From Anaerolineales bacterium (lineage in GTDB: Bacteria; Chloroflexota; Anaerolineae; 4572-78; J111), in the NCBI GenBank assembly GCA_015075405.1, contig JABTUK010000005.1, forward strand, positions 682,001 to 746,000: a stretch of 64,000 nucleotides of DNA, written 5' to 3'. The first letter of the stretch is position 1; the number at the start of each line of letters is the position of its first letter. Below are positions 1 to 10,654 of the stretch, piece after piece. Both the position numbers and the translations under genes were made by a program. Below the pieces are notes generated by a model that saw only the letters and a program-made list of their open reading frames with translations, did no database searches and was not told where the DNA came from.

Positions 1-1411
1 CCACGCCGATGGATTTGGGGTCAATTTTGACCAGTTCGGCCAGCGGGTCTTGCAGCCGCCGGGCGATGGAGATAGCCCCGCGCATGCTCACGTCCAAATC
101 GGGAAATTCGGCGCGGGCCAGATCGCTGGCGGAGTAGACCGACGCCCCGGCTTCGTTGACGATGACGTAGGAGGGAGGAGATTGGAGATTGGAGACATTG
201 TGCCCTTGTGGTATTCGAGATTTGGCCTCGCCGATGATTTCAGCGGCGAGGGCTTCGGTTTCACGGCTGGCGGTGCCGTTGCCGATGGCAATCACGTCGG
301 CCCCCTGCTCGATGAGTTTGAGCAAAATTTGTTTGGCCTCGTTCCATTTTTTCTGTGGTTCGTGCGGATAAATCGTCGTGCCGCCCAGAAATTTGCCGGT
401 GGGGTCTACCAGGGCGACCTTGCAGCCGGTGCGGAAGCCGGGGTCAATGCCGATGATGGTTTTGCCTTTGAGCGGCGGCTGTAGCAAGAGTTGGCGCAGG
501 TTGGCGGCAAAGGTGTTGATGGCGTGCTCGTCGGAGGTGTCGGTTAATTCGCCGCGCAGCTCGTTTTCAATCGAAGGGGCCAGCAGCCGTTTGTAACCAT
601 CGGCGATGGCCTGGCGCAGATAGGTGGTAAAAACGGAGCGGGGATTTTTGACCATGCGGGCCTGGATCGTTTGGATCAGTTCGTCGTCCGGCCCATCGAA
701 TTTGACCTTGAGCACTCCTTCCCGCTCGCCCCGGTTGATCGCCAGCAGCCGGTGCGGCGGGATGGCGCTCAGCTTTTCGCGGTAGTCGTAATAAACTTCG
801 TACACGCCGCGCTCATCTTTGGCCTTGTCGGCCACACTGACCGCCAGCCAGGCTTCCTTACGGGTGCGCTCGCGGACGCCGGCGCGGGTATCCGCGTCTT
901 CAGCTACGCTTTCGGCGATGATGTCGCACGCGCCGGCAAAAGCGACCTCGGCGGTTGGCACGTCGTCGCTGAGGTAGGCTGCGGCAATCTCCTCCAAATT
1001 GCCTTTGGTTAGCTCTTGGGCCAGTATAGCCTGAGCCAGCGGTTCCAGGCCGCGTTCACGGGCGATAGTAGCGCGGGTGCGACGTTTGGGTTTGTAGGGC
1101 AAGTACAAATCTTCGACGGCTTGCAGGGTGTCGGTCGACTCGATGCGTTGGCGCAGTTCGTCGGTTAGCTTGCCCTGCTCGGCGATGCTGCGCAGCACAG
1201 TTTCCTTGCGGGCTTCGAGGTTGCGCAGGTAGGTCAGCCGTTCCAGGATGGTGCGGAGTTGGGCCTCGTCCAGCCCGCCGGTCACTTCTTTGCGGTAGCG
1301 GGCCACAAAAGGCACGGTGTTTTCATTGTCAAACAGTTCAATCGAGCGGGCGGCCTGCTGGCGCTGAATCCCCAGCTCGGCGGCAATGATTTGGGCAAAA
1401 TCAATGGACAT
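1..1411 (-). CDS. tex: Tex family transcription accessory protein (3' end outside window)
   Basis: The minus-strand frame from ATG at 1411 runs open to base 1, giving the first 470 residues of a protein usually near 750-800. It begins MSIDFAQIIAAELGI and shows the N-terminal helical region of Tex (FVARYRKEVTGGLDE, LYLPYKPKRRTRATIARERG), then the YqgF-type RNase H fold with IIGIDPGFRTGCKVA. The helix-hairpin-helix and S1 RNA-binding domains would lie beyond the left edge. Tex is a conserved cytoplasmic nucleic-acid-binding protein linked to transcription. Upstream of the start are heptad repeats. Family assignment is secure; whether the C-terminus is intact cannot be seen. Confidence 0.95.
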   Translation of the reverse strand, partial: MSIDFAQIIAAELGIQRQQAARSIELFDNENTVPFVARYRKEVTGGLDEAQLRTILERLTYLRNLEARKETVLRSIAEQGKLTDELRQRIESTDTLQAVEDLYLPYKPKRRTRATIARERGLEPLAQAILAQELTKGNLEEIAAAYLSDDVPTAEVAFAGACDIIAESVAEDADTRAGVRERTRKEAWLAVSVADKAKDERGVYEVYYDYREKLSAIPPHRLLAINRGEREGVLKVKFDGPDDELIQTIQARMVKNPRSVFTTYLRQAIADGYKRLLAPSIENELRGELTDTSDEHAINTFAANLRQLLLQPPLKGKTIIGIDPGFRTGCKVALVDPTGKFLGGTTIYPHEPQKKWNEAKQILLKLIEQGADVIAIGNGTASRETEALAAEIIGEAKSRIPQGHNVSNLQSPPSYVIVNEAGASVYSASDLARAEFPDLDVSMRGAISIARRLQDPLAELVKIDPKSIGV

Positions 1412-1418
1412 ACGTTCT

Positions 1419-1476
1419 CCGATTTACGATTTACGATTAGAATAGTATCAACGGAACACGCAACACGCAACACATC
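1419..1476. repeat. Heptad repeats upstream of tex
   Basis: Three units of CGATTTA/CGATTAG are followed, after about 15 bases, by units of CAACACG. Both runs have a 7-nt period but unrelated sequence. They lie between divergent tex and the small gene at 1582. Confidence 0.6.
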
Positions 1477-1581
1477 TCTTTTAGACGAAAAGCTTCTTCA
1501 TCTGGACATCTATAGTATCCATTTTGACCCGCCGGGCAAATGGTGGTAAGGTGTAATAAATTGGCTAAAATGGAGGCAGCG

Positions 1582-1818
1582 ATGATAAAGATTTATGACT
1601 TAAGCAACAATACCCTCGTCGGCGAAATCAGCGAGGAGCAGTTCCAGTTTCTGCACGAGCACTTTGAGGAAGAGTCGCTGGACGACCGCGATTATTACCT
1701 TAACCAGGTGACGGTGGATGCCCTGGCCGAGGCCGGCGCTGACCCCGGCCTGATTGCGGTTTTGAGCCAGGCGCTGGGCGGCCGGGAGGAGATGGATATT
1801 CGCTGGACCCGTGAGTAA
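1582..1818 (+). CDS. Small acidic conserved hypothetical protein
   Basis: A 78-residue acidic protein starting MIKIYDLSNNTLVGEIS and ending DIRWTRE. I chose ATG 1582 because GGAGG lies about 6 nt upstream; an in-frame ATG at 1570 is possible. There is no signal peptide or membrane segment. Repeated acidic patches (EEESLDDRDYY) and a C-terminal helix give no function. It looks like a small cytoplasmic protein of a conserved but uncharacterised family. It is divergent from tex and convergent with the MFS gene, and its stop runs directly into a heptad inverted repeat. Confidence 0.7.
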   Translation: MIKIYDLSNNTLVGEISEEQFQFLHEHFEEESLDDRDYYLNQVTVDALAEAGADPGLIAVLSQALGGREEMDIRWTRE

Positions 1819-1905
1819 TTGTGAATTGTGAATGGTGAATGGTTAATAGTGAATGAAATTCCAATTCGCAATTCACAATTGGTTATTCACAATTCACAAT
1901 TGGTT
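1817..1905. repeat. Heptad inverted repeat between convergent genes
   Basis: The left arm (1817-1855) is made of GAATTGT/GAATGGT units and the right arm (1861-1904) of their complements (ATTCACAATT). The whole forms a long imperfect hairpin between the stops of the gene at 1582 and the MFS gene, both of which touch it. It is placed as a bidirectional terminator would be. Confidence 0.75.
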
Positions 1906-3211
1906 ATACCACAGCCGGCAGTTCGTTGCCAGCTTCGGTGATGGCTTTTTTGACGTCGGTCAGGGCGAGGAGGATCAGCCCGACGACGAAGAAAATAATC
2001 AGCATCACAATCGAGATGCGCTGGGCGCCGGTCAGTTGCAAAGCCAGGGCAAAAACCACCGGGCCCAGCCACGAGGTGCCCCGTTCGCTAATCTCGTACA
2101 GGCTAAAGTATTCGGACTCCCGGTTCTTGGGAATCATCTGTGAGAACAGCGAGCGGCTGAGCGCCTGCGACCCACCCAGCACCATGGCTAAAAAGGCCGC
2201 CAGAATCCAGAATTGGGTCGCCGTGTATAAAAAGCCGTAAGCATAAATCACCAGCCCCGACCAGACCACCAGGCTGAGCATAATTGCTTTCTTGGCCCCC
2301 AAGCGCCCCGCTAAAAAATTGAAGAACATCGCCCCCAGCGCCGCCACAAACTGGATCATCAGCACTACCTGTACCAGGGTGCTGGTCGAAAGCCCCAACT
2401 CGCTCGAAGCGAAGATGGTGGCGACGGTGTTGATGGTTTGAATCCCGTCGTTATAAATCAGATAAGCAATGAGAAAGCGCAGGGTGGTTGGGTATTTGTA
2501 GAAAAGCTCTTTAATCGTGCGGCCCAATTGTTTGAAACTGTGCGACAGATATGTCTCACCGTGAGGTAATTGATGGACGGGGTCGCGTTGGACCAGGCGG
2601 CGCTGCGGAAAGAGAAAGGTAAAGACCAGCCACCACAGCCCGGCCCCGGCCAGGCTCAGCCGGATAGCCAGCCCTCGATTTTCTTCGCTGACCCACCACA
2701 GCACAGCCAACGTTAGCAGCAAAGCCAGCCCGCCGCCAACGTACCCCAGGGCAAAACCTTTGGAACTGACCGAGTCCCGCTCGTTGGGGCCGGCAATATC
2801 GGGGAGAAAGGCGTTGTAAAAGACCAGCGCCGCCCCAAACGAGAGGTTGGCAATGATAAAGAGCAGCCCGCCCAGCAAAATTAGATCACTGGTGACCAGA
2901 AAGAGCAGCACGGTTGCAATTGCGCCGATGTAAGCAAAGGTCAACATCAGCCGTTTTTTGAGATGAGAGTAGTCGGCAATGGCCCCCAGGATGGGCAGCA
3001 CAAACACCTGCAAGCCCACCGAGATGGAGACGCACAGGGGGTAAAACCCGGCTCCCTCCAGGGGATAGCCAAACAGGTTAACCACACCGCCGCTGGCTTC
3101 GGCCAGGGCCGTCAGGTAGGGGCCTAAAAAGGTCGTCACCACAATGGTGCTAAAGGCCGAGTTGGCCCAATCGTACATACCCCAGCCGAAGATTTCACGT
3201 TGGTTTTTCAA
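1904..3211 (-). CDS. MFS transporter, UMF1/Atg22-like family
   Basis: A 435-residue, 12-helix membrane protein. The N-terminus (EIFGWGMYDWANSAFSTIV) is the hallmark of the UMF1 branch of the major facilitator superfamily, related to yeast Atg22, and the length is typical. The start is a TTG at 3211 preceded by GGAGCACGAGG; an internal ATG at residue 12 would cut into the conserved motif, so TTG is preferred. The substrate is unknown; Atg22 exports amino acids from vacuoles, which does not transfer safely to bacteria. The gene end overlaps the 1817-1905 repeat. Confidence 0.88.
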   Translation of the reverse strand: MKNQREIFGWGMYDWANSAFSTIVVTTFLGPYLTALAEASGGVVNLFGYPLEGAGFYPLCVSISVGLQVFVLPILGAIADYSHLKKRLMLTFAYIGAIATVLLFLVTSDLILLGGLLFIIANLSFGAALVFYNAFLPDIAGPNERDSVSSKGFALGYVGGGLALLLTLAVLWWVSEENRGLAIRLSLAGAGLWWLVFTFLFPQRRLVQRDPVHQLPHGETYLSHSFKQLGRTIKELFYKYPTTLRFLIAYLIYNDGIQTINTVATIFASSELGLSTSTLVQVVLMIQFVAALGAMFFNFLAGRLGAKKAIMLSLVVWSGLVIYAYGFLYTATQFWILAAFLAMVLGGSQALSRSLFSQMIPKNRESEYFSLYEISERGTSWLGPVVFALALQLTGAQRISIVMLIIFFVVGLILLALTDVKKAITEAGNELPAVV

Positions 3212-3250
3212 TTGCCTCGTGCTCCAGAAAAGTTTACGCCGTTAAAACAA

Positions 3251-3331
3251 GTAGCAGGGTAGCAGGTAGCAGAGTAACAAGGTCGCAGGTTTTTTGCGAC
3301 CTTGCGACCCTGCTACCTTGCTACCTGCCTT
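3251..3331. repeat. Heptad-type inverted repeat overlapping a stop codon
   Basis: Units of about 7-8 nt based on GTAGCAG fill 3251-3289 and are answered by the complementary TGCGACC/TGCTACC units at 3295-3331. The right arm encodes the last residues and the TAG stop of the amidohydrolase gene. Confidence 0.75.
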
Positions 3332-4937
3332 CATAAACGATGCGCCCGTCGCAGAGAGTCAGCGCGAGCCGGACTTGATCAATTTCCTCAGCGGGTGTGG
3401 CGAAAATATCCGCCGAGAGTAGCACCAGATCGGCCAGCATGCCGGCTTTGATCTGGCCCTTGTGCTGTTCCTGAAATTCGGCGTAAGCGGCATCACGGGT
3501 ATAGCCGGCAATGGCGTCGGCCAGGGTCTGGCGTTGTTCGGGCAGGCCGGTCCGCCAGGGGCGGCGGTTAATAGCCGCGTGCAGGCCGAGCAAGGGGTTT
3601 TGGGGGGCAACCGGCCAATCACTGCCAAAAGCCAGCTTGGCCTCGGCTTCACGCAGCGTTTGCCAGGCAAAGCTGCGGCCCCATCGTTCCAGGCCGACCC
3701 GCGCCGGCCAGACATCCGGGTCGTCGGGCGTTTGCAGGGGCACATGGGCCGGCTGCATCGAGGCGATGACGCCCAACTCAGCAAAGCGGGGCAGGTCGTC
3801 GGGATGAATCAGCTCGATGTGCTCGATCCGGTGGCGGCTGTCGCGGCGGCCGTTAGCCTGTTGGGCCGCCTCAAAGCCATCCAGGGTACGCCGTACCGCG
3901 CCATCGCCGGTGGCGTGGACAAAGATTTGCAAGCCCAGGCGGTCGGCTCTGATAGCCATATCGTTGAAATGCTCGGCGCTAAACAAAGCCCCGCCCTTGT
4001 TGCCCGGCTGCCCGGTATAATCGTCCAGCAGCAGCCCGGTATACGTTTCAATCACCCCGTCCATAAAAAATTTAACGCAGCCGCTGCGAACCATCTCACT
4101 CTGACAGGCCTGGCGCATGGCGACGGCATCGGCCAGGGCCTCTGGCGGGGTTTCGGGGGTGACGCTGTAGGGACAGTAAACCCGCAGGGTCAGCTCGTCT
4201 ACATCTTCCAGGGCGGCGTAGAGGGCCAGTTGTTCCAGGTCGCCATCCATATTGTGGACGCTGGTCACCCCTACCTGGGCTGCTTCGGCCAGGCCGCGCT
4301 GGAGCATGGCCCGCTTTTGGGTATGAGTGGGCGGCGGGATCAAGTCGAGGATCAAATCGTACGCGCCGCGCTCGCGCAGTTCGCCGCTGGCCTGGCCGTC
4401 AGCAGCGCGTACAATTTCACTGTTCGGCCCCTCCGCTTCGCCGCTTGATAGAATATTGGCCCGGCGCAACGCGGCGGTGTTGGCCCAGGCGGTGTGGACA
4501 TCGTATGAAAAGAGCAGCAGCGGCCGGTTGGGGCTGATGGCGTCGAGGTGGTGGCGGGTCAAGGGCTGGCGGCCCGGAGCGATGTCGTATTTTAAGCCGT
4601 GCCCTACCAGCCAGGGGGCGTCGGGCTGCTCGGCAGCAAAGCGGTTCACGGCAGCGGTCAGGCTGTCCAGCGAAGTCACCTGGCCCAGTTGGATCCCGGC
4701 CAGTTCGATAGACCCCAGAAGCAGGTGAAAGTGGCTGTCAATAAAACCGGGCAGCAGGGTGCAGCCCTGGCCGTCAATTACGCGGGTGTGAGGACCGCGC
4801 CAGGCGTCGGCGTCGGCGGCGCTGCCGGCAAAAACAATGTAGCGGCCCTGGATAGCAACGGCTTCGGCCCTGGGTTGGGCGGGGTCAACGGTATAAACCT
4901 GGGCATGGGTGATGAGCAAATCGGCGGGTTGGGGCAT
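3321..4937 (-). CDS. Amidohydrolase, YtcJ-like (amidohydrolase family 3)
   Basis: A 538-residue metal-dependent hydrolase. It starts MPQPADLLITHAQVYTVD, a typical N-terminal beta-domain, followed by the metal motif FIDSHFHLL, then QIFVHATGDGAV, RHRIEHIELI and FGSDWPV, which are the later ligands of the TIM-barrel site in the YtcJ/NfdA group. I chose ATG 4937, which has AAGGAG 8 nt upstream, over a TTG six codons earlier that overlaps that ribosome site. There is no signal peptide, so it is probably cytoplasmic. Family members hydrolyse amides or N-formyl groups; the substrate here is unknown. The final two codons and stop lie in a repeat arm. Confidence 0.9.
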   Translation of the reverse strand: MPQPADLLITHAQVYTVDPAQPRAEAVAIQGRYIVFAGSAADADAWRGPHTRVIDGQGCTLLPGFIDSHFHLLLGSIELAGIQLGQVTSLDSLTAAVNRFAAEQPDAPWLVGHGLKYDIAPGRQPLTRHHLDAISPNRPLLLFSYDVHTAWANTAALRRANILSSGEAEGPNSEIVRAADGQASGELRERGAYDLILDLIPPPTHTQKRAMLQRGLAEAAQVGVTSVHNMDGDLEQLALYAALEDVDELTLRVYCPYSVTPETPPEALADAVAMRQACQSEMVRSGCVKFFMDGVIETYTGLLLDDYTGQPGNKGGALFSAEHFNDMAIRADRLGLQIFVHATGDGAVRRTLDGFEAAQQANGRRDSRHRIEHIELIHPDDLPRFAELGVIASMQPAHVPLQTPDDPDVWPARVGLERWGRSFAWQTLREAEAKLAFGSDWPVAPQNPLLGLHAAINRRPWRTGLPEQRQTLADAIAGYTRDAAYAEFQEQHKGQIKAGMLADLVLLSADIFATPAEEIDQVRLALTLCDGRIVYEGR

Positions 4938-4957
4938 CGAGGCAAGCTCCTTCAAAA

Positions 4958-4989
4958 ATAGTAATCAGTAGTCAGTAGCCAATAGTCAG
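4958..4989. repeat. TCAGTAG heptad repeats
   Basis: About four imperfect 7-nt units (TCAGTAG, TCAGTAG, CCAATAG, TCAG) lie immediately upstream of the amidohydrolase start. Confidence 0.55.
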
Positions 4990-4995
4990 AAAGAT

Positions 4996-5141
4996 ATTTT
5001 CATTCCTGGTGGTGTGTTCTGGCTCGTGAACACTCCTTCGTAAATACCCCCTCCCCTAGCCCCTCTCCCGCTGCGGGGGAGGGGTGGGGGTGGGGGTTTA
5101 TTTTCATCATCGGTGGTGTGTTCTGGCTCGTGAACACTCCT
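4996..5141. repeat. 42-bp direct repeat pair enclosing a C/G-rich palindrome
   Basis: Two near-identical 42-bp copies (4996-5037 and 5100-5141), both containing GGTGGTGTGTTCTGGCTCGT, flank a C-rich/G-rich inverted repeat at about 5046-5098. The roughly 790-base region 4938-5724 has no convincing gene; it is a cluster of repeats. This pair looks like a duplication around, or bordering, an inserted palindrome. Confidence 0.7.
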
Positions 5142-5149
5142 CTGAAAAT

Positions 5150-5253
5150 AAGTGATTGTCCAAAAATAAGTTCCCTCAAGTTCCTACGAGTTCCCAGGGA
5201 ACTAAAGGAACTCGTAGGAACTCAAAATGGGAAGTAAATTTTAGACGTTTACT
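5150..5253 (-). repeat. 104-bp dispersed palindromic element, copy A
   Basis: Same element as 14805-14908 and 38226-38329, here in the opposite orientation. It contains the inverted arms GAGTTCCTACGAGTTCC and GGAACTCGTAGGAACT around a short core, with conserved unique flanks (TCTAAAATTTACTTCC and TTATTTTTGGA). Confidence 0.9.
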
Positions 5254-5410
5254 AAGTGTCAGGTGTCATATGCCAGGTGTCAGGTCAAGATTTTCATTAT
5301 GGGTGACGTGCCCCAGGCTGGTGTAAAAGTTGTTGAAGTATAGCCTCAATTGATTTTTCTGGCTAACCACATACCTATAGGCGTCCAGAAAAATTCTTTC
5401 CCAATAATCG

Positions 5411-5470
5411 AGGTAGCAGGTAGCAAAGTAGCAAACTTATGGCTTGCTACATGCTCTCTTGCTACCTGTT
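5411..5470. repeat. Heptad-type inverted repeat (GTAGCAA units)
   Basis: AGGTAGCAGGTAGCAAAGTAGCAA is answered by TTGCTAC...TTGCTACCTG. It resembles the repeat at 3251-3331 but lies in a gene-free stretch. Confidence 0.65.
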
Positions 5471-5724
5471 TCAGTGATTATTCTGGAGAACTATATTGAA
5501 ATGATTGAAGGGAATCTTTCTGAACGGCGCAAAATTGGTACTTGTCAACTGGGGTAGGTTGTGTTATAACTGCCCAGCCTTAGTAACCGTCCAGAAATAA
5601 CTTTGCGCTTGTCAGGAGATCGAGGTTAATCCCTGTTGAATCGCAAATTTAACCAGAGTGGGTATCCCAGGCTGATAAGCGTTGGAGGTTGATAGGCTCA
5701 CGGCCTATCTCAGCGGCGGAGGCC

Positions 5725-5928
5725 TCACGTGCCGCCTGGAGCGCAAGCAGCAGCGCTGGTTGAGTTGGAACTTCCCCCTCTGACATTGGCTGCAAAAGTA
5801 GAGAGTTTCTTTTGGACGTGGGCCTGGCCGCAGACGGGACAAACCACGTCTTTGATGGCCTCGGCGTTACGCACAAGTTTTTCAAACGATTGGCCGCAGC
5901 CCAAACAGTCAAATTCATACAAGGGCAT
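5725..5928 (-). CDS. FmdB-family zinc ribbon protein
   Basis: A 67-residue protein starting MPLYEFDCLGCGQSFE with a second pair CPVCGQAH, the four-cysteine zinc ribbon of the FmdB/Zn-ribbon_8 family of putative regulators. I chose ATG 5928, preceded by GGAGG; a TTG two codons upstream gives two more residues. The Ser/Thr/Ala-rich tail after the ribbon (GGSSNSTSAAACAPGG) is also typical. The start is 2 nt after the stop of the DUF302 gene, so the two are probably translated together. Confidence 0.85.
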   Translation of the reverse strand: MPLYEFDCLGCGQSFEKLVRNAEAIKDVVCPVCGQAHVQKKLSTFAANVRGGSSNSTSAAACAPGGT

Positions 5929-5930
5929 AC

Positions 5931-6341
5931 TCAAGCCTCCTGTAGCGCGGCGGCAACGCGTTCCAACCGGGCGCGGGCTTCGGCGGCGATGGGCTGCAGG
6001 GTTGGGTCAGCCACTACACCCAGCATCACGAGCGGATCAATCAGGGCCACCTCCACCAGGCCGTCGCCGGCCTGGGCAACGGTGACATTGCAGGGCAACA
6101 ACAAGCCCACTTCGGGCGCAGCGCTGAGGGCGCGGTAGGCCAGAGGAGGATTGCAAGCGCCCAGAATTTTGTACGGGCGGAACTCCACATCTAACTTTTG
6201 CTTGAGCGTAGCCTTGACATCAATTTCGGTCAGGACGCCAAAGCCTTCGGTTTTAAGGGCCTCGATCACCCGGCTCAGGGCAGCCTCATACGTTGTGTTC
6301 AGGCGAACGGTTAAACCTAATTGAGCGATAACAGTATTCAT
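5931..6341 (-). CDS. DUF302 domain protein
   Basis: A 136-residue single-domain protein with the DUF302 pattern: an N-terminal helix (YEAALSRVIEALKTEGFGVLTEIDV), then FRPYKILGACNPPLAYRAL and GLLLPCNVTV. Both cysteines of the family (GACNP and LPCN) are present. Function is unknown; family members are small and cytoplasmic, sometimes fused to redox proteins. It lies directly upstream of the FmdB zinc ribbon with 2 nt between stop and start. A small palindrome (ATGATTATCAT, near 6359) sits upstream of the start and could be a regulatory site, but this is weak. Confidence 0.88.
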   Translation of the reverse strand: MNTVIAQLGLTVRLNTTYEAALSRVIEALKTEGFGVLTEIDVKATLKQKLDVEFRPYKILGACNPPLAYRALSAAPEVGLLLPCNVTVAQAGDGLVEVALIDPLVMLGVVADPTLQPIAAEARARLERVAAALQEA

Positions 6342-6439
6342 CGAACCTCCAAAATAAGATGATTATCATGAGGTTAGATGTAGGTTAGCCAAAAAGGTTA
6401 CAACCCCTGACTCATGTTAACAGTGTGACCACCTTTTCC

Positions 6440-6943
6440 TCAGCGGCGACGGACCATAGCTTCAAGAACAGATACGCTAAGACGGGCATAAGCGTCGAGA
6501 TTGGCTAATTGGGTAGGTTCGGCTTCGTTTATTTTAACCTCAACCACCTCGGCGTCCGGCTGTTTGAGGTTGAGAAAATTGACCAACACTGCCTCGCCGG
6601 TAGCTTCGCCCCAAATAATCATACTGGCGTGATGAAGATTGCCTAGCGTCTCCGCTTGCCGATGTTCATCAGCCCGCAACACCGTTGGCTCTTCTTCCAC
6701 CCGCAGGCTATCCAGGCCAGCTTCCTGAGCGGCTGCTTCAATGGCTTGGCGGATCTGGGTATGGGGTTCGGTTGGAGTGGCCCCAGGTTCATAGAAAGTG
6801 GCAATCACAATCAGGGTTTCATCGGCGGGAGCAGGGGCAAAGAGGGGCGGTCTGAAAACATCAAGCCCAGCGTCGCTTAGGCCAAGGATGGCCAGGACGG
6901 CGACAATCAGGCTAATAACTCCCAAACTCCGGCCCTGGGACAA
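6440..6943 (-). CDS. Membrane-anchored or secreted hypothetical protein
   Basis: A 167-residue protein with one N-terminal hydrophobic helix (SLGVISLIVAVLAILGL) followed by a soluble region that opens ETLIVIATFYEP and contains ASMIIWGEATGEAVLVNFL. The beta-strand/helix pattern resembles the N-terminal domain found before TPR repeats in some Chloroflexota proteins, but no TPRs follow, so it may be a short form or a remnant. The start is a TTG at 6943, three bases after the typA stop, which suggests translational coupling. No function can be given. Confidence 0.65.
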   Translation of the reverse strand: MSQGRSLGVISLIVAVLAILGLSDAGLDVFRPPLFAPAPADETLIVIATFYEPGATPTEPHTQIRQAIEAAAQEAGLDSLRVEEEPTVLRADEHRQAETLGNLHHASMIIWGEATGEAVLVNFLNLKQPDAEVVEVKINEAEPTQLANLDAYARLSVSVLEAMVRRR

Positions 6944-6946
6944 TTC

Positions 6947-8812
<1,866 letters not shown>

Positions 8813-8840
8813 GTGTTTTTAATCCAATCTATCAAACTAT

Positions 8841-8902
8841 AAGGCTAAGGCTGAGGCTAAGGCTAAGAAATAAGCTTAGACTCAGCCTTAGCCTTAGCCT
8901 TC
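8841..8902. repeat. Hexad inverted repeat (GGCTAA units)
   Basis: AAGGCTAAGGCTGAGGCTAAGGCTAAG is answered by CTTAGACTCAGCCTTAGCCTTAGCCTT. The period is 6, not 7. It lies between typA and the decarboxylase. Confidence 0.75.
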
Positions 8903-8909
8903 TTCCCAC

Positions 8910-8942
8910 AAAAAAAGCGCCCGCCGATGATGCTGGCGGGGC
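8910..8942 (-). terminator. Rho-independent terminator of the decarboxylase gene
   Basis: On the minus strand a GC-rich stem (GCCCCGCC / GGCGGGCGC) with an ATCATC loop is followed at once by seven T residues. It is placed 30 nt after the stop at 8975. Confidence 0.85.
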
Positions 8943-8974
8943 TTCGTCGCGGAGGATATTGTACAGGGGGAGGG

Positions 8975-10330
8975 TTATTTGGGCAAAACCGCCTGCGCCA
9001 CTCGCAGAATAGCGGCCAGGCTGCGCTCGACATCTTCCTCGGTGGTGACCCAGGAAGAGACGCTGATGCGCATGGCGGTCTGGCCTTGCCAGACGGTGCC
9101 GCCGCACCAGCAGGCGCCGTCGGCTTGCACCCCGGCAATCACCTGGCGGGTGGTTTCCGCCTGACCAAATGAAACCAACACCTGGTTCAACTCAACCTGG
9201 TTAAGCACCTGGTAGCCGGCCTGGCGCAGCCCGGCGGCAAAACGGGCGGCGGCGCGGCAGTTGCGCTCGATCATGCCGGCTAATCCAGCCCGGCCCAGCG
9301 AGCGCAAGGCCGCCCAGATTTCGATGCCGCGCGCCCGGCGCGATATTTCGGGGGTGTAGTGCATTGGCTCGCGCTGGTCGCTTTGGGCCAGATAAGCCGC
9401 CGTGGCCGCCATCGCCCCCCGCAGATGTTCGGGCCGGCGGCAGAAGGCAATGCCGCTGTCGTAAGGCACATTCAGCCATTTGTGGCCGTCGGTGGCCCAG
9501 GAGTCGGCTTCGGCGAAGCCGGCGGTCAGGTGGGCTCGCGCGGGGGCTGCCGCCGCCCACAGGCCAAACGCGCCATCTACGTGGACCCAGGCTTCAGACT
9601 CATGGGCAGCGGCGCAGATAGCTGCCGCGGGGTCAAATGCGCCGGTGTTGACATTGCCGGCCTGGATACAGACAATGGTGGCGGGAGAGAGCGGCGGTAG
9701 GGCGTCAGGCCGCATCCGGCCCTGCCCATCTACCGGCACGCGGACCACCCGCTCGCGCCCCAGACCCAGCAAACTGAGGGCCTTGAGCAAACTGACATGC
9801 ACCTCATCGCCCACCACTACCGTGAGCGGCGGCGCGCCAAACAGGCCCTGGGCTTCCACATCCCAACCCTGCCGCTGGAGCAAGGCGTGCCGCGCCGCCG
9901 CCAGGGCAGTAAAGTTGGCCATGGTGGCCCCGGTGACAAAGCCGGCCCCGGCTTCGGGCGGCAGGGCTAATACCTCCAGCAGCCAGCGCAAAGCCACTTC
10001 CTCCACTTTGGCGGCAATGGGCGACATCACGCTTAAAGCGCCGTTTTGATCCCACGCTCCGGCCAGCCAGTTGGCGGCCAAGGCCGCCGGCAGCGAGCCG
10101 CCGGTGACAAAGCCAAAATATCGCCCGCCCGCCGAGGCCACCGTCGCCGGGGAGCCGAGGCTGTCCAGCAGGGCCAGAACCTCTGCCGGGTCACTGGGTT
10201 CAGCCGATAGCGGCTCATCCAAACGAGCCAGGCGTTCCATCGCTTCGGCTGTGGGCGTAACCGTCCGTTGGTCTAACCCCGCCAGATAAGCGTCGGCCCG
10301 CCGGGCAGCCTCTTGCAGCAAATCCTTCAT
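8975..10330 (-). CDS. PLP-dependent group II decarboxylase (aromatic amino acid type)
   Basis: A 451-residue protein of the pyridoxal-dependent decarboxylase family. It has the cofactor aspartate region HVDGAFGLWA and the PLP lysine in DGHKWLN (about K284). These enzymes decarboxylate aromatic amino acids or glutamate-like substrates in the cytoplasm. I chose ATG 10330, with GGAGGAGAT just upstream; a longer frame to 10438 would translate the heptad repeats upstream and is unlikely. A true terminator follows. The substrate cannot be set from sequence by eye. Confidence 0.9.
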   Translation of the reverse strand: MKDLLQEAARRADAYLAGLDQRTVTPTAEAMERLARLDEPLSAEPSDPAEVLALLDSLGSPATVASAGGRYFGFVTGGSLPAALAANWLAGAWDQNGALSVMSPIAAKVEEVALRWLLEVLALPPEAGAGFVTGATMANFTALAAARHALLQRQGWDVEAQGLFGAPPLTVVVGDEVHVSLLKALSLLGLGRERVVRVPVDGQGRMRPDALPPLSPATIVCIQAGNVNTGAFDPAAAICAAAHESEAWVHVDGAFGLWAAAAPARAHLTAGFAEADSWATDGHKWLNVPYDSGIAFCRRPEHLRGAMAATAAYLAQSDQREPMHYTPEISRRARGIEIWAALRSLGRAGLAGMIERNCRAAARFAAGLRQAGYQVLNQVELNQVLVSFGQAETTRQVIAGVQADGACWCGGTVWQGQTAMRISVSSWVTTEEDVERSLAAILRVAQAVLPK

Positions 10331-10351
10331 TATAATCTCCTCCAAAAATAC

Positions 10352-10383
10352 GACCGGAGACCGGTGACGGGAGACCGGAGACA
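10352..10383. repeat. GACCGGA heptad repeats
   Basis: Four to five units (GACCGGA, GACCGGT, GACGGGA, GACCGGA) occur between the decarboxylase and the divergent sensor kinase. The rest of the 324-base gap (10384-10618) shows nothing recognisable apart from the promoter. Confidence 0.65.
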
Positions 10384-10618
10384 TGCCAAGCCCTATGGCA
10401 AATACCCGGTCCCCCAGGGGGAGGCGAGGCGCTCTCATCGGTCCTTAGTCGCCGGTCATCGCCGACAAAAATTTTCATTCTTGTGGGAGACAAGGTTTCA
10501 GCATCGTGTGGTTACAGTAAACCATATCAGGTTGAGTGTCAATCGCCAATCAGGAGAGGAGATTAAGAGCCAATTTTTATAAAATGGGTTAGTAACGGCT
10601 GGAAATAGTGGGGTGATG

Positions 10619-10627
10619 TGCTATAAT
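10619..10627 (+). promoter_or_regulatory. Extended -10 promoter of the sensor kinase pair
   Basis: TGCTATAAT gives a perfect -10 hexamer (10622-10627) with the extended TGn motif. No good -35 is seen. The predicted start of transcription near 10634 rules out the in-frame GTG/ATG at 10613-10616 and supports ATG 10655. Confidence 0.6.
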
Positions 10628-10654
10628 GGAGGTAGTATCAAGGAGGATCAAGCC

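Noticed and set aside
3462..4448. Long plus-strand frame of 328 codons
   Set aside because: It is antisense to the amidohydrolase, which has clear family motifs; the frame has none.
5254..5724. A small gene in the repeat-rich gap before the FmdB gene
   Set aside because: No frame has a ribosome site or a protein-like composition; only heptad-type repeats and degenerate fragments are seen.
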